Shown piece by piece: positions 1-9,826 of a stretch of DNA of 64,000 nt (positions are counted from its first letter, which is position 1; every line of letters begins with the position of its first letter). A program made the translations under genes and the position numbers. The stretch lies in assembly GCA_021186555.1 (NCBI GenBank), contig JAJKFL010000427.1, forward strand, positions 23,919,238 to 23,983,237, written 5' to 3'. Under the pieces are notes generated by a model, which saw only the letters and a list, made by a program, of their open reading frames with translations, was not told where the DNA came from and made no database searches. The stretch is from Reticulitermes speratus (lineage: Eukaryota > Arthropoda > Insecta > Blattodea > Rhinotermitidae).

Positions 1-241
1 AGCCAGTCTCTGAATTGAGAAATGAACCTGGAACCTGTTGCAGCACATGAAGCAGTGCTACACATTTCAGAGTAACATATGGTCTGACCCTACATGAAGC
101 GAGGTTCTGGCACTCAACCCCTCATGACGTTATATGCAAACGTAACACAGACGCACAGTACCACACATTCCACAACTTGGTCCAAGATTGAAGTAAGTTG
201 TCAGTCCAGCTGTTTTCACTCCCTCCCCTGACAGGTGACAT
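1..241. other. No recognisable feature (KIAA0930 intron)
   Basis: AT-rich sequence without a convincing ORF or repeat boundary. It lies inside the downstream part of the minus-strand KIAA0930-like gene, so it is inferred to be intronic. Confidence 0.4.
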
Positions 242-245
242 TTAA

Positions 246-624
246 CCTTTAAACGACCCACATTCACATAAAAAAACACCCCCCAGAAGTATATTTTATA
301 CAGTTATGCAACAAGGGAAGTTACTGCATTCTAAGACATACTGCATAATCTCTGTTGTCTTTTCCACAAAATGCCATTTATTTCATAATTTTATCTTTTC
401 TGTTTGAATATTAATCACATTTTTCATGAACCACATGCTAAAATTTAACCTTTAGCCAACACATATACTTACTGAACTTTTTGAGATATGCTGCGCAATA
501 TCCGTTTTCTTCTCCACAAAATGCCATGTATTTCATAAAGTTATACTTTTTCAGTTCATAAAATATTCATATTTTACACATAGGGTGTGCTAAAATTTAA
601 ATGTCCAGCTCTGGTGCCAAAGGG
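246..624. mobile_element. piggyBac-type MITE
   Basis: A 379-bp AT-rich segment bounded on both sides by TTAA (242-245 and 625-628), the piggyBac target site. The outer ends are CCTTTAAACG on the left and, read inward, CCCTTTGGCAC on the right, so the terminal repeats are short and imperfect. There is no coding capacity. A related sequence lies at about 21780-22005, sharing blocks such as ATGCCATTTATTTCATA. The interior contains two diverged halves of one unit (around 340-430 and 485-560). The class call rests on the TTAA flanks and the C/T-rich ends. Confidence 0.55.
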
Positions 625-846
625 TTAAATACCAACCCAATCATTTAAAAGTTAAAGAACAAGTGCCACCACAAACCAAACCTTGGCCACACTAGCCAAA
701 CTGCACAAACTACTATACATCATAGCACAGTAATTACCACTCCCAGTTCGCGTATCAGAAGTCCAGGGATCACAAACTGACCCCACAGGCCAGTTATCAT
801 GACTAAACGTTTTTCATTGTTATCCTGAGTCCTACCATAACAGAGT

Positions 847-1128
847 GGGCCAGAATAGTGTAGTCAGTATAGCGACTCACTACGAGCTGGACAGACAGAG
901 GATGGAATCCCAATGGTGGCAAGATTTTCCACATCCATCCAGACCGGCCCTGGGGCCCACCCAGCCTCCTATACAATGGGTACCGTGTCATTCCCGGGGG
1001 TAAAGCAGCCATGGCGTGGTGTTAACCACCCACCCCCATCCAGTGCTGAGGTTAAACAAAGAGTAGTGCTATACCTCTACTCCACCCATGTGCCTTCATG
1101 ACAGGTGATGGGGCAAACTTTACCTACC
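847..1128 (+). mobile_element. tRNA-derived SINE, family A
   Basis: Sense copy of the commonest SINE in the window. The tRNA-like head has an A-box-like TAGTGTAGTCAG and a decayed B box (GATGGAATCCC). It is followed by the family body (CACCCAGCCTCCTATACAATGG, CCCGGGGGTAAAGC) and a TTTACC-rich tail. Confidence 0.8.
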
Positions 1129-1272
1129 ACAAGATAAATACTGCCACTGTTCCTTATAATACAAGATGACAGATTCCTTCCCAGCTGATCCAACACCAAT
1201 CTGCCAATCAGTACCATACAAATCATAAATTATTTCATAAACTGAGAAATGACTTTACTCTACCAAGTTCCT

Positions 1273-1572
1273 ATAAGGTAAGGTAAAGGTACGGTAAAGT
1301 TCACCCTAGAACAGGGCACAAAGGCCCAGAGGGGGAGCAGAGGTATAGCTCTACTCTTTCTTTAACCTCAGCACTAGATGGGGGTGGGTGGTCAATGCCA
1401 CGCGCCGGCCGCTTTACCCCCGGGAATGACACGGTACCCATTGTACAGGAGGCTGGGTAGGCCTCAGGGCCAGTCTGGAAGGGTGCTGAAAATCTCGCCC
1501 CCATCAGGATTCGATCCCCGGACCGTCCAGCCCGTAGCAAGTCGCTATACCGACATAGCTATTCCAACCCAC
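1273..1572 (-). mobile_element. tRNA-derived SINE, family A, with target-site duplication
   Basis: Antisense, nearly full-length copy. It is flanked by the 11-bp direct repeat ACCAAGTTCCT (1262-1272 and 1573-1583), a target-site duplication that fixes the ends. Read on the minus strand, the head carries a good B box (GGGGATCGAATCC) and the tail is TTTACC repeats. Open frames across it on both strands are repeat artefacts. Confidence 0.88.
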
Positions 1573-1679
1573 ACCAAGTTCCTGTGGCTAATCAAAATAA
1601 TCTGTAAAGCACTTTGCTTACCCACAAATTTGAGTTCAACAAACAAAAGACTGCTACAAGATTATCATGTTTTAACCCA

Positions 1680-1875
1680 TGTGTCTCCAACCCTTTTACA
1701 GCAAAAGGCCACACTCGTCATTGTGGGCTGGTTTGAAGGCCACAAGTGGAAAAATAACAGAAAGTGGTACACCTAGCGGCCTAAATTATTGTGTCATTCT
1801 TACAGCATATACATAGTTTATAAATGTGGCTGCAGGCCGCATAATACAACCTGGCAGGCCATGGGTTGGAGATCA
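1680..1875. mobile_element. Possible hAT-type MITE
   Basis: Ends form an inverted repeat (TCTCCAACCC at the left, GGGTTGGAGA at the right). The interior has repeated GGCC-containing blocks and no ORF. The ends resemble Charlie-type hAT elements, but an 8-bp target duplication is not obvious. Confidence 0.35.
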
Positions 1876-2270
1876 ATGTTTTTTTTTTACCTTTACCAAC
1901 AAAGTACAAAGAATTTAGAACTCTCTGGTACTATGGGGCAGGCAGCTGGAATTTAAGTCACAGACTAGTAGAGTACTGTAAAATCCCAAATGCCTATGTT
2001 TGGATTATCCAGTTTCCTGACCATTCATGCATGCCTTTTTCTACATTAATTCTGGCATATGGAAACTAGGCTTTTATCCTCTTTTTGTGCCATACTGTCT
2101 TGTTTGGGTGGCGGAGGGGGGTGGGTGGGCAGTGCAGGGTCTGCAGAGTACACTATAGAAGATATCGTCAAATGGTTCCTTTTTGTTTTCAGTGCTTGAC
2201 AGTCAGTCTGACCCAATTGCCATGGTGCAGCTGAGAGGGGATGCTACTAGTACTTGGTGTTTTTCAAATA

Positions 2271-2810
2271 CAGTCAGACCTCCATCCATCACAGTGAAGG
2301 AACCACAGGAAAATATGATAAATGCAGGAAAATGACAGGTGTGAGAAAGCCTCACAGGTGTCAGATTTACACGGACCACAACAAATAAAAAATACTTGCA
2401 TGAAAACAATGCATAAGGAAACAATAGATAGACGTTTCACTGTATTAGAGTCACACAGTATAGTCTATTACAGTCAACTGCACATCAGTGAAAGTGACTG
2501 TTAAAATGTGTGGATCCAAAGTAAAATGGTTGCAAAATGTAAGAGAACTGCACTGACAGTAAAATACAAGCTTGTGTTAAATGAAAAATTTGAGAACAAG
2601 GAATTGGTGACAAAATTAGCCAAAGATTATGGGGTTGGGATACAAAAAAAAAGTGACATAAAAAAACAACAAAATACCAACAAAAATGTTGATGAAGATG
2701 ACAATTTAGCATTGACAGTATTGGATGCTATGTACAGTGGGCCCCAGGCAAGGTTCTCCATAAATCCAGTAACGAGTTTGATCATGGAGGAAGCTTCTTT
2801 CAGATGAAGA
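2271..2810 (+). mobile_element. Tigger/pogo relic with N-terminal HTH of transposase
   Basis: A left end resembling a Tigger terminal repeat (CAGTCAGACCTCCATCC, from about 2273) is followed by an open frame. Read from about 2526, it encodes a psq/CENP-B-type helix-turn-helix (KYKLVLNEKFENKELVTKLA, then KDYGVG and SDIKK). The frame runs on for about 60 more residues that are not recognisable. The DDD catalytic domain and the right end are missing, so this is a dead fragment. It differs from the two copies at 55-59 kb. Confidence 0.6.
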
Positions 2811-3760
2811 TGACTTGCTGGGTTTTCCTGTGTTCTGAAAATGTGTGTGTGTGGACTACAGCAGTCCGTGACGGCATAAACATCAACCAACACCATGATA
2901 ACTCCCTTCGAATGAGGATTACAATAACTGATACAGACGTTTGTCGGCAATGAAAGATAAAATACTGTTAAGAAATGCAACACATTTGTGACTGATTTAT
3001 ATTTTCAACATTTTTAGCAGTTTCAACTGATGATATGCGCATCTTCAACTGAATTTGCAGTGTCTCTACTCCTTTCTATACAACCCCTCCTGATGATGGC
3101 CTTGTAGAGGCCAAAACATGTAGGAGGGACATCATAAATGACAAATGATTATTTATTACTAACTATGCAATTTGTTGAATTAAATACCCTACACAGTAGA
3201 GTACATTTTAAGAATGAACAAAGAAAGCTAAATAAGGTTCTGACAACAAAAGTATGAGGAAAATGAGCACAAAGATGTTGAGTTCAAGACAGGAATAAGA
3301 GGTTCAGAAGTACAGGGTGTTTTTTTCATGCTTGACTGATAAGGGCCACCCTGCTCTCTAGTGAGTTTTTATCAGACTTTCTAAAGGTTATTATCTCTGC
3401 GATCATTTGTCTAGCTCCTGTCATCGACTGTTAAACCTCTCTGTCATCGACTGTAAAACCTGTCTGACACTTGGTGCATGATGCAATACTGGCACAGTGT
3501 CAGGTGACACATTGGGCCAGTGCTTATTGGTCAAGCAGGGAAATAAACACTCTATACGTGAATGAAGATGGAAAAAAAATGAGGAACAGCTTTGGAAAGA
3601 TGAAGACTAATGACTGATTTGGTTGATGGATGACCTACAAGAATGTAAAAATGCTTGAGCAGGTGGAACTTGTATAACAACCTGGTCTCTTCCACACACA
3701 CTGGTAAATAGAAGGCATATAATTTGTCTACCTACTTTAGCTATAGAAACAGATGCTTAC
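2811..3760. other. Intronic sequence with one decayed hammerhead-like motif
   Basis: Apart from the motif at 3084-3130, no repeat boundary, exon or RNA gene could be supported. Confidence 0.4.
3084..3130 (+). ncRNA. Hammerhead-ribozyme-like motif, decayed core
   Basis: Reads CCCUC, CUGAUGA, stem II UGGCCU/AGGCCA, then AAAAC where GAAAC is expected, AUGUA, GGAGGG. Stems I and II are well paired, but the G of GAAA is an A, which should abolish cleavage. It belongs to the dispersed family described at 29538-29579. Confidence 0.45.
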
Positions 3761-3940
3761 CTGTGAGTGTCTCTTCAGAACTTGTAGTTCTTTGGGACTT
3801 GTGCGAGTGCAGATGGCAAGAGTTAAGGTATAATCAAACTGATGAATAATTAGATTCAAATAAACAGTTTCTTCCCAGTCAATGTCTGGATCTCCTATTG
3901 GAAGTTTGCGACTATCCTTCCGAAAGACATCTACTTCAGT
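3761..3940 (-). CDS. KIAA0930-like, coding exon 3
   Basis: 180 bp, phase 0 at both ends. The acceptor is TTTTCAG before ACTGAAG and the donor is CACAG followed by GTAAGC. It encodes the strongly conserved DPDIDWEE block and the CTRTSPKELQ block. Confidence 0.88.
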
Positions 3941-6900
3941 CTGAAAATAATAAATATATAGCAAAAGTACATAGAAATATCTTAAATACAACTACTTCAT
4001 GTGTTCTTACACAAAATGCATAAAATTAATGCACACTAGGCAAATAATAACTGTCAGTTCATCTGCTTGTGCTTCTTCTCCAAACCTAGTCAACATACTT
4101 AATTAAATTTGTTACAAAAAGTTTGCACAAAAAGTCACTGAACAAATATAATTGTGGTATGTGTCAGCCCACTCAGCCTCCTACTGAATGGGTAGCAGGG
4201 GCTTTACCCTGGGGTACAATGGCCAGGGCATGAAGTTGGCAATCGCATCCATCTGGTGCAAAGGCAAAGACTGCATGGAACTGTACCTCCACTCTCCCAT
4301 ATGCTTTTATGGTGTAATATTTAATTAATAGGTACAATTTTATCTTCACATTTTCTGTGAAATATAACACATAATGCACATGGAATTACGACTGAATTAT
4401 ATTACACTATTTCACACTGTTGCCACCGTGCATCTTCGTCATATTAAATTAAGTTATAGACCAACTGATACACACTAAAACCACTTTTTTTAAAGTAGCT
4501 TTATTATTAAAATTGTTAAAAATTGTACCCCTACACGTGTTTCGATCCTAGGATCATCGTCAGGGGTTTTTTTTTGCTAAAAGCTACAGTCACTTCAACA
4601 CATGATTTAAAATATTCTATCTGCACTTTAAAACAAAAGTTAAAATCTTGTAAAAAGATTCGCTAAAAGTTGTAAAATTATAAAAGCACTGTAGATGGTA
4701 GATTGTGGAACTGCTGGCGTGTGGGATCGGAGTGTACTACGTGTTGTGCGGTGAGGAGTACTACGGTGGAGTCACCGTAGTACTCCTCACCGCACAACAC
4801 GTAGTACACTCCGCTCCACGCAAAAACATTTCATATGCTTTTAATACCACGATCCCACACGCCAGCAGTTCCACAATCTACCATCTACAGTGCTTTTATA
4901 ATTTTACAACTTTTAGCGAATCTTTTTACAAGATTTTAACTTATGTTTTAAAGTGCATATAGAATATTTTAAATCATGTGTTGAAGTGACTGTAGCTTTT
5001 AGCAAAAAAACCCCCTGACGATGATCCTAGGATCGAAACACGTGTAGGGGTACAATTTTAACAATTTTATAATAAAGCTACTTTAAAAAAAAATGGCTTT
5101 AGTGTGCATCAGTTGGTCTATAACTTAATTTTATATTACACTATATTACACTGCAGGACACAGATGTCAAGGAAAGAATGAACACAGGCCATATGCGTTC
5201 AAATTAGCTACAATTGCCCCAACCATATCTACATTACACTCCTCCTCTCTGTCAATGTTGATAACAAACACACACACAACATGTAAACAGAAAAAACCAG
5301 AATACGAGAGACAAATGGCGGACATAGGAAATGCATGCACAGAAGACATCAGTGACATGCAGGCAAGTGGGAAAGAATCTGTGTGCATTTTTTCCCTGAC
5401 AGAACTTTAACTATATAAACAAGAAGACATTCAACTTAATATCAAAAGCCATACAGTCACTGCTATGTTGGACACTGTCCAACATATGTCTGAGGCATAT
5501 TTGATTAATGCGATTTTCTGGAAGTTAGACAAAATTCCATTTTTTGGTCACTACTTGTCATTACAGAATGATTGGATTTATTTTTGTGACTGTGAACAGG
5601 ATCAAACACTGGGCCTCACTACTAATTTAGCATACTAAAGCCTAAACCACTGTGAACAAGCCAAGTCTTCTGATGAGCATGTTGGATCAATATCTGAAGT
5701 CTCCCAATAAACTCCATAAAGCAGAGCCCTTCCTGAGGAACTAACATTTGCTTAGTCATCATGTTACAAAATCTTAATATAAATAAATATAAATAAAATA
5801 TGTGCACAATGACAATGTACTACCTAAGGATGGGCATATAACAAAATCAGACACGATGTGTATATAAAATTGCAAGTATCAGTTTTACTTGTAAGTCCAC
5901 CACATCCACAATGTAATGAACATAAAAATCATGTAATGATATCTTCTAAAAGGAATTACAAATTACATGAACAATCACCACATTTTGTAAGTCACACATA
6001 CACACACTTTTCGCTAATCTTCAGAATACTGCAACATGTGCACTAATAACCTTGCCCTGATCTTACAGTGCGTTCACATGGTGTCACATTTCAAAGAGTC
6101 AGAGGGTGTGATATTTATAAAGAGGGGCTGACACACAGTTGTATGTCTTGAAATCTGAGGAAAAGTGCCTTGGTTCAGAACTAATTACATAAGAGATCCA
6201 GTTAAGACATTAGTATGGTAAAACAAAACTTGTCAATTCATGTACAATTTAATGTAATGTCATCTATAATCTTCTCTGAAACTCTGACAGTCCTGCCAAC
6301 ATATTGATAATCCATACCCACAACACTTTTCACCATACAGTGAAGTGGTGCTACACATTCACAATGTGAACATTATACACTGGAGACTGGCAAATGATAG
6401 CTTCCAAAACACGCAGCTGTATTATGATTAAATTCTTATGTTCTTTATCAGACACTGTTTCCAAATTCCTCTATGTCTGAAGTGTTAAATGTGAAGGCCA
6501 ATATTAATAGCAAATTGTGAAAAATATGAAAAAAATGTTGTGACCTACATTACAGTGTCATCCAAGTTTTTGGCTTCATGTATGAGAAAAACCACAAAAC
6601 TCACAAGTGGAACAGCCAAATATCTGGTCAAGATTCTGAACTGGGTACTTTCAGATCATAAGTCAGGAGTGTTAGTGCAACACTGCTCAGCATGGTGTAA
6701 CTATTTTGAGATTTACCTCAAATTTAGGAAGGTAACGAGATGAACCTTTGACATGACGCTTCCGGACAAAAAACAACAAGTCGTCACAATCAATACAGTG
6801 TTCTGTTTGGAAGAGGAAATGTCTGACAAACAAATCGGTCCAATACGTGGTTCCTTGCAGCATCACAAAACCGGAATCTGAAATAAACCATGTGATTTTT

Positions 6901-7201
6901 AACATAATCATTGAGCGTAAATAGAAAAAAATAAAAAGTAATACACATTATGAAAACTTATACAGAAATACACTACTCTGCAAGCATATGCGTGCAATTA
7001 CATACTGCTGCTCATATCATTAAACGTATATAACCTACCTTCTATTTAACTACATAAACTCTCCGAAACTTCATCGTATAAACACCACTTACCATCTTTT
7101 AACAGCTGACGCATTTCCTTAGTCCTCTGGAAGTTAATTTCCTCCAATAGCTGCTCCAACATTGTTGGTGGTTTTAAAAAAGATGCACTTGCAAACGCCA
7201 T
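3761..7201 (-). CDS. KIAA0930-like protein (5' part of gene)
   Basis: Homologue of the conserved metazoan protein KIAA0930 (C22orf9), whose function is not established. Three coding exons in frame give the first 150 residues: 7201-7093, 6877-6717 and 3940-3761. Recognisable family blocks are FVRHFLF and DDLLFFVRKRHVKG in exon 2. Exon 3 has FRKDSRKLP, GDPDIDWEETVYLNLI and AICTRTSPKELQVLKRHSQ. The known vertebrate protein is about 400 residues, so the C-terminal part lies left of the window; no further exon was found in 1-3760. The start is the first ATG of exon 1 (MAFASASFLK), upstream of which the frame has no family similarity. Intron 2 (2.8 kb) holds a foldback element. The identification is from recalled family motifs. 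Confidence 0.85.
4155..4320 (+). mobile_element. SINE fragment (family A-related)
   Basis: Carries the SINE body signature CAGCCTCCTACTGAATGG, a decayed TTTACCC block and a tail (CTTTTATGGTGTAATATTTA) shared with the fragments near 44.1 and 61.3 kb. The tRNA head is missing. Confidence 0.6.
4527..4567 (-). ncRNA. Hammerhead-ribozyme-like motif (left arm of foldback)
   Basis: On the minus strand: CUGACGA, stem II GAUC/GAUC with loop CUAG, GAAA, stem III ACAC/GUGU, UA, then GGGGU facing the CCC before CUGACGA. The core is intact except for one extra U after CUGACGA. It is sense with respect to the KIAA0930 transcript. Confidence 0.5.
5010..5051 (+). ncRNA. Hammerhead-ribozyme-like motif (right arm of foldback)
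   Basis: Stem I ACCCC/GGGGU is perfectly paired. CUGACGA, stem II GAUC/GAUC, GAAA, a palindromic stem III ACACGUGU and cleavage-site UA follow in the right order. One extra U lies between CUGACGA and stem II. Stem III has no loop, as in minimal type I hammerheads that work best as dimers. Confidence 0.55.
5136..6716. other. Intron sequence, nothing recognised
   Basis: The rest of KIAA0930 intron 2. Short open frames on both strands lack family similarity or splice support. Confidence 0.4.
6717..6877 (-). CDS. KIAA0930-like, coding exon 2
   Basis: 161 bp. The acceptor is TTTCAG before ATTCCGG, and the donor is TTTGAG before GTAAAT. The split first codon is completed by the last base of exon 1 (G|AT). 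It encodes GTTYWTDLFVRHFLF and the DDLLFFVRKRH block. Confidence 0.85.
7093..7201 (-). CDS. KIAA0930-like, coding exon 1
   Basis: 109 bp from the ATG to the donor GATG|GTAAGT. It encodes MAFASASFLK and then a helical stretch LEQLLEEINFQRTKEMRQLL. The start is chosen because it is the first ATG and the exon joins exon 2 in frame. Confidence 0.82.
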
Positions 7202-7560
7202 TGTCTCACACTTGAATGGCAGGCAAAATATATATATTTACGGCTATATGAATTTCGTATATACATGAACATATATAACAAACGAAACACTAATCTACAT
7301 CAATAAGTACGGCAGCTTATACTACGGACGCGTAACAGTTCATATACATCTCACAACATTCATCACAGGACTTTCCGTAAAACATTCATTCCAACACAGC
7401 TATCATTCTCGGATTTGAGCACGGATCAAAGTTGAATACCACAGAATAACACCTGTGACAGATTGGAAAGTCCATGGAATATGCGGCGCCTTCGTGCGTT
7501 ACTTTAGCCGGCACGGCTCATTCGTTCTGGGTAAAGCATGCTCCTGGCGGAAACTTATGG
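7202..7560 (-). promoter_or_regulatory. Probable 5' UTR and promoter region of KIAA0930-like gene
   Basis: Sequence directly upstream of the start codon. It has more CpG than its surroundings (ACGGACGCG near 7325, GCGGCGCC near 7480, GCCGGCACGG near 7508). No TATA box or start site can be fixed from sequence alone. Confidence 0.3.
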
Positions 7561-7830
7561 AACTATATAGCATGAGATCGGCTAAGCATCTTCCTGCTTT
7601 GCCATATCCTCTCCTTCACCCACACTCCATTCATAATGACACTAAAAGAATAGCGAACTTCGGAATTTTTACAAACCAACTAAATACACTTAATAGTAAA
7701 TATTATTTTACATTATATTTGTTCCGAAATATTTATATTCACATCAAAATATAATGTAAAATAATAAGGTAGATTTATTGCATAATATGTGTATTCAGTT
7801 GTTCTGTAACAGTGATTCAATGCACGGAAA

Positions 7831-8148
7831 ATGCAGAATATTAAGATTCAAAGTTACAGTCTTCCGAGTTATGGGACCGTGAAGCCTGACTGGTGGGTAC
7901 CGAACCTTCGGTCAGGACATACTGCCTCCATCTTCCGACTGCATGTGAAGACAGACACAGAATATTCCTCCAAAACATTCATAACCATGTACCAGACTAC
8001 ACGGTGTCCTAACCCAGGCCGTATTATGAATCCTCATCACTGTGAACACCTAAAATCCTGTACCAAAGAATATAAAGAACAAGTGAAGTGTGGTTGGAAA
8101 TGTCACATTGGGAAAACTGAATTACAGCAAGTGCAGCATGTCTTTTAA
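7831..8148 (+). other. Unrecognised ORF, 105 aa, probably repeat-derived
   Basis: Open frame with no domain I can name. It is fairly rich in Cys, His and Thr (YQTTRCPNPG, NPHHCEHLKSC). Similar translated strings occur widely in insect repeats in my recollection, so a host gene is unlikely. No splice sites or start context support it. Confidence 0.25.
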
Positions 8149-8599
8149 AGACACACTATTTAATACCACATTCTTTTTCCACCAACTGCATACACTTTTC
8201 TCATATTTTTCCTCTCGAAAAAACTGAGGAAACGAGATCTGAAAGACTTCTGAATGCTTTGAAGACGAAAGAAAACTTTCCCTGCCCGAAATGGATGGAT
8301 GATTCTTTGTTCATCCAGCCCATAGCATTGCCATCATTTAAAGCAAGCAGTTGCCCAACAAGTACAGAAGCTTCCCACATTACATAGAGCATGGGCATTC
8401 ATTTTGGGTTTACAAGCACCCTCAGTCACATCAATCCATCAGGAACATCACACCTCATGTAAGATGATGGTAATTTATATCTTCCATCTATGTCTAGTCC
8501 CCACAACTAATCTCTTCCATTGAGTTGTGAACAATGGTCAGTGAACTGCTTTCTCTTCCATTCAGTTTCTCTGACCTACAAAGCATATGATTTCTGAAA
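8149..8599. other. Nothing recognised
   Basis: No supported exon, RNA gene or repeat edge. Confidence 0.4.
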
Positions 8600-9826
8600 C
8601 CTCCCATTCATCTACCATCTTTCTCAAAAACTGTTGAAAGGTAATTATGCTAGACTCTTGACTCATTTATCCAAATATAATATTCTAAGTTCAGAACAAT
8701 ATGGTTTTGAAAAAAAATATGACAACGGAAAATGCCAAGTTTACCCTAAGAAATAAAATTTTAACAGCTATGAACAACAAGTCAACAGCAGCAGGTATAT
8801 TCTGTGATATCAAAAAATCATTTTACTGTGTCAATCATAAAATACTTTTGGCAAAAATGGAGTTCTACGGAATAACAGGTAAAGAAAAAACACTTTATAC
8901 CCAATATCTAAAAGATAGATATCTGCAAGTGTTTATAAAATGCAAAAATTCAAATAATTCTATAGTTTGCCTTTGACACCAGCATTTTGTTTACTCATCA
9001 TGACATTGACGAGTTAAATATGAATATGAATAAAATTTTCAACCTGTGAACAAATGCTTTCAATCAAATTTACGTTCACTAAATTATGAAAAAATATTAT
9101 GCATTCAATTTAAAACAAATAATTCCATTCAAAATGATAATAAGATTACGTATGGTAATAATAAAATTTCAAATGTTTCCCATACTACATTTCTTGGCCT
9201 AACTTTAGATAGCACTTTGTCCTGGAGTAAGAATATTGAAGGATTAATAAATAAGCTAAGTTCTGTTTGCTATATGTTAAGATCAGTTAAATCATACATG
9301 TCTCAGATATCTCTGATGGTGATCTATTATGCTCTTTTTCATTCTGCCATGTCTTACGGTATTATATTCTGGGGAAATTCACCACACAGTCAGAAAATTT
9401 TTAGATTGCAAAAAAGAGCAATAAGAATTATAACAGGCAGTACGAGCAGGGATTCATGTAGGAATTTGTTTAAGCAGTTAGGAGTATTGCCACTAAAATC
9501 TCAATACATTTTATCAATATGTGCTCTTATTTGTGGTGAAGAATAAAGTCTATTTCATTACAAATTACAAAAGACATGGTGTATCAACTAGACAAAGTAA
9601 AAATTTGCATCTTCCATTTGCATCCACATCTATTTACCAACATGTTGTTCAATATTCAGGTGTGAAACTTTTTAATAAATTGCCAACTGATCTTAAAGAG
9701 TGTGCGGATAACGTAAAGAAATTTAAAAGCCTATTGAAGACTTATTTAACCACACATTGTTTCTATAGTCTGATTGAATTTCTTTGTAAATAATAATGAT
9801 TTATAATGCTGTAATTGGGACATTAA

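Larger units (their letters stand above)
4440..5135. mobile_element. Foldback (long palindrome) element, copy 1
   Basis: About 700 bp that is one large inverted repeat. The outer arms read AAGTTATAGACCAACTGAT and its complement. The innermost 40-bp arms (4729-4768 and 4773-4812) are perfectly complementary around a 4-base centre. Each arm carries a hammerhead-like motif (4527-4567 minus, 5010-5051 plus). A block of about 40 bp in the right arm (around 4813-4850) has no partner on the left, so one arm has a deletion. No coding capacity. A second copy lies at 23770-24456. It sits in KIAA0930 intron 2. Confidence 0.8.

Noticed and set aside
1301..1776. Open frames across SINE copies (also 31358-31695, 39762-40282, 41809-42163)
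   Set aside because: The same frames recur in every SINE copy and end at the SINE boundary; they are repeat by-products.
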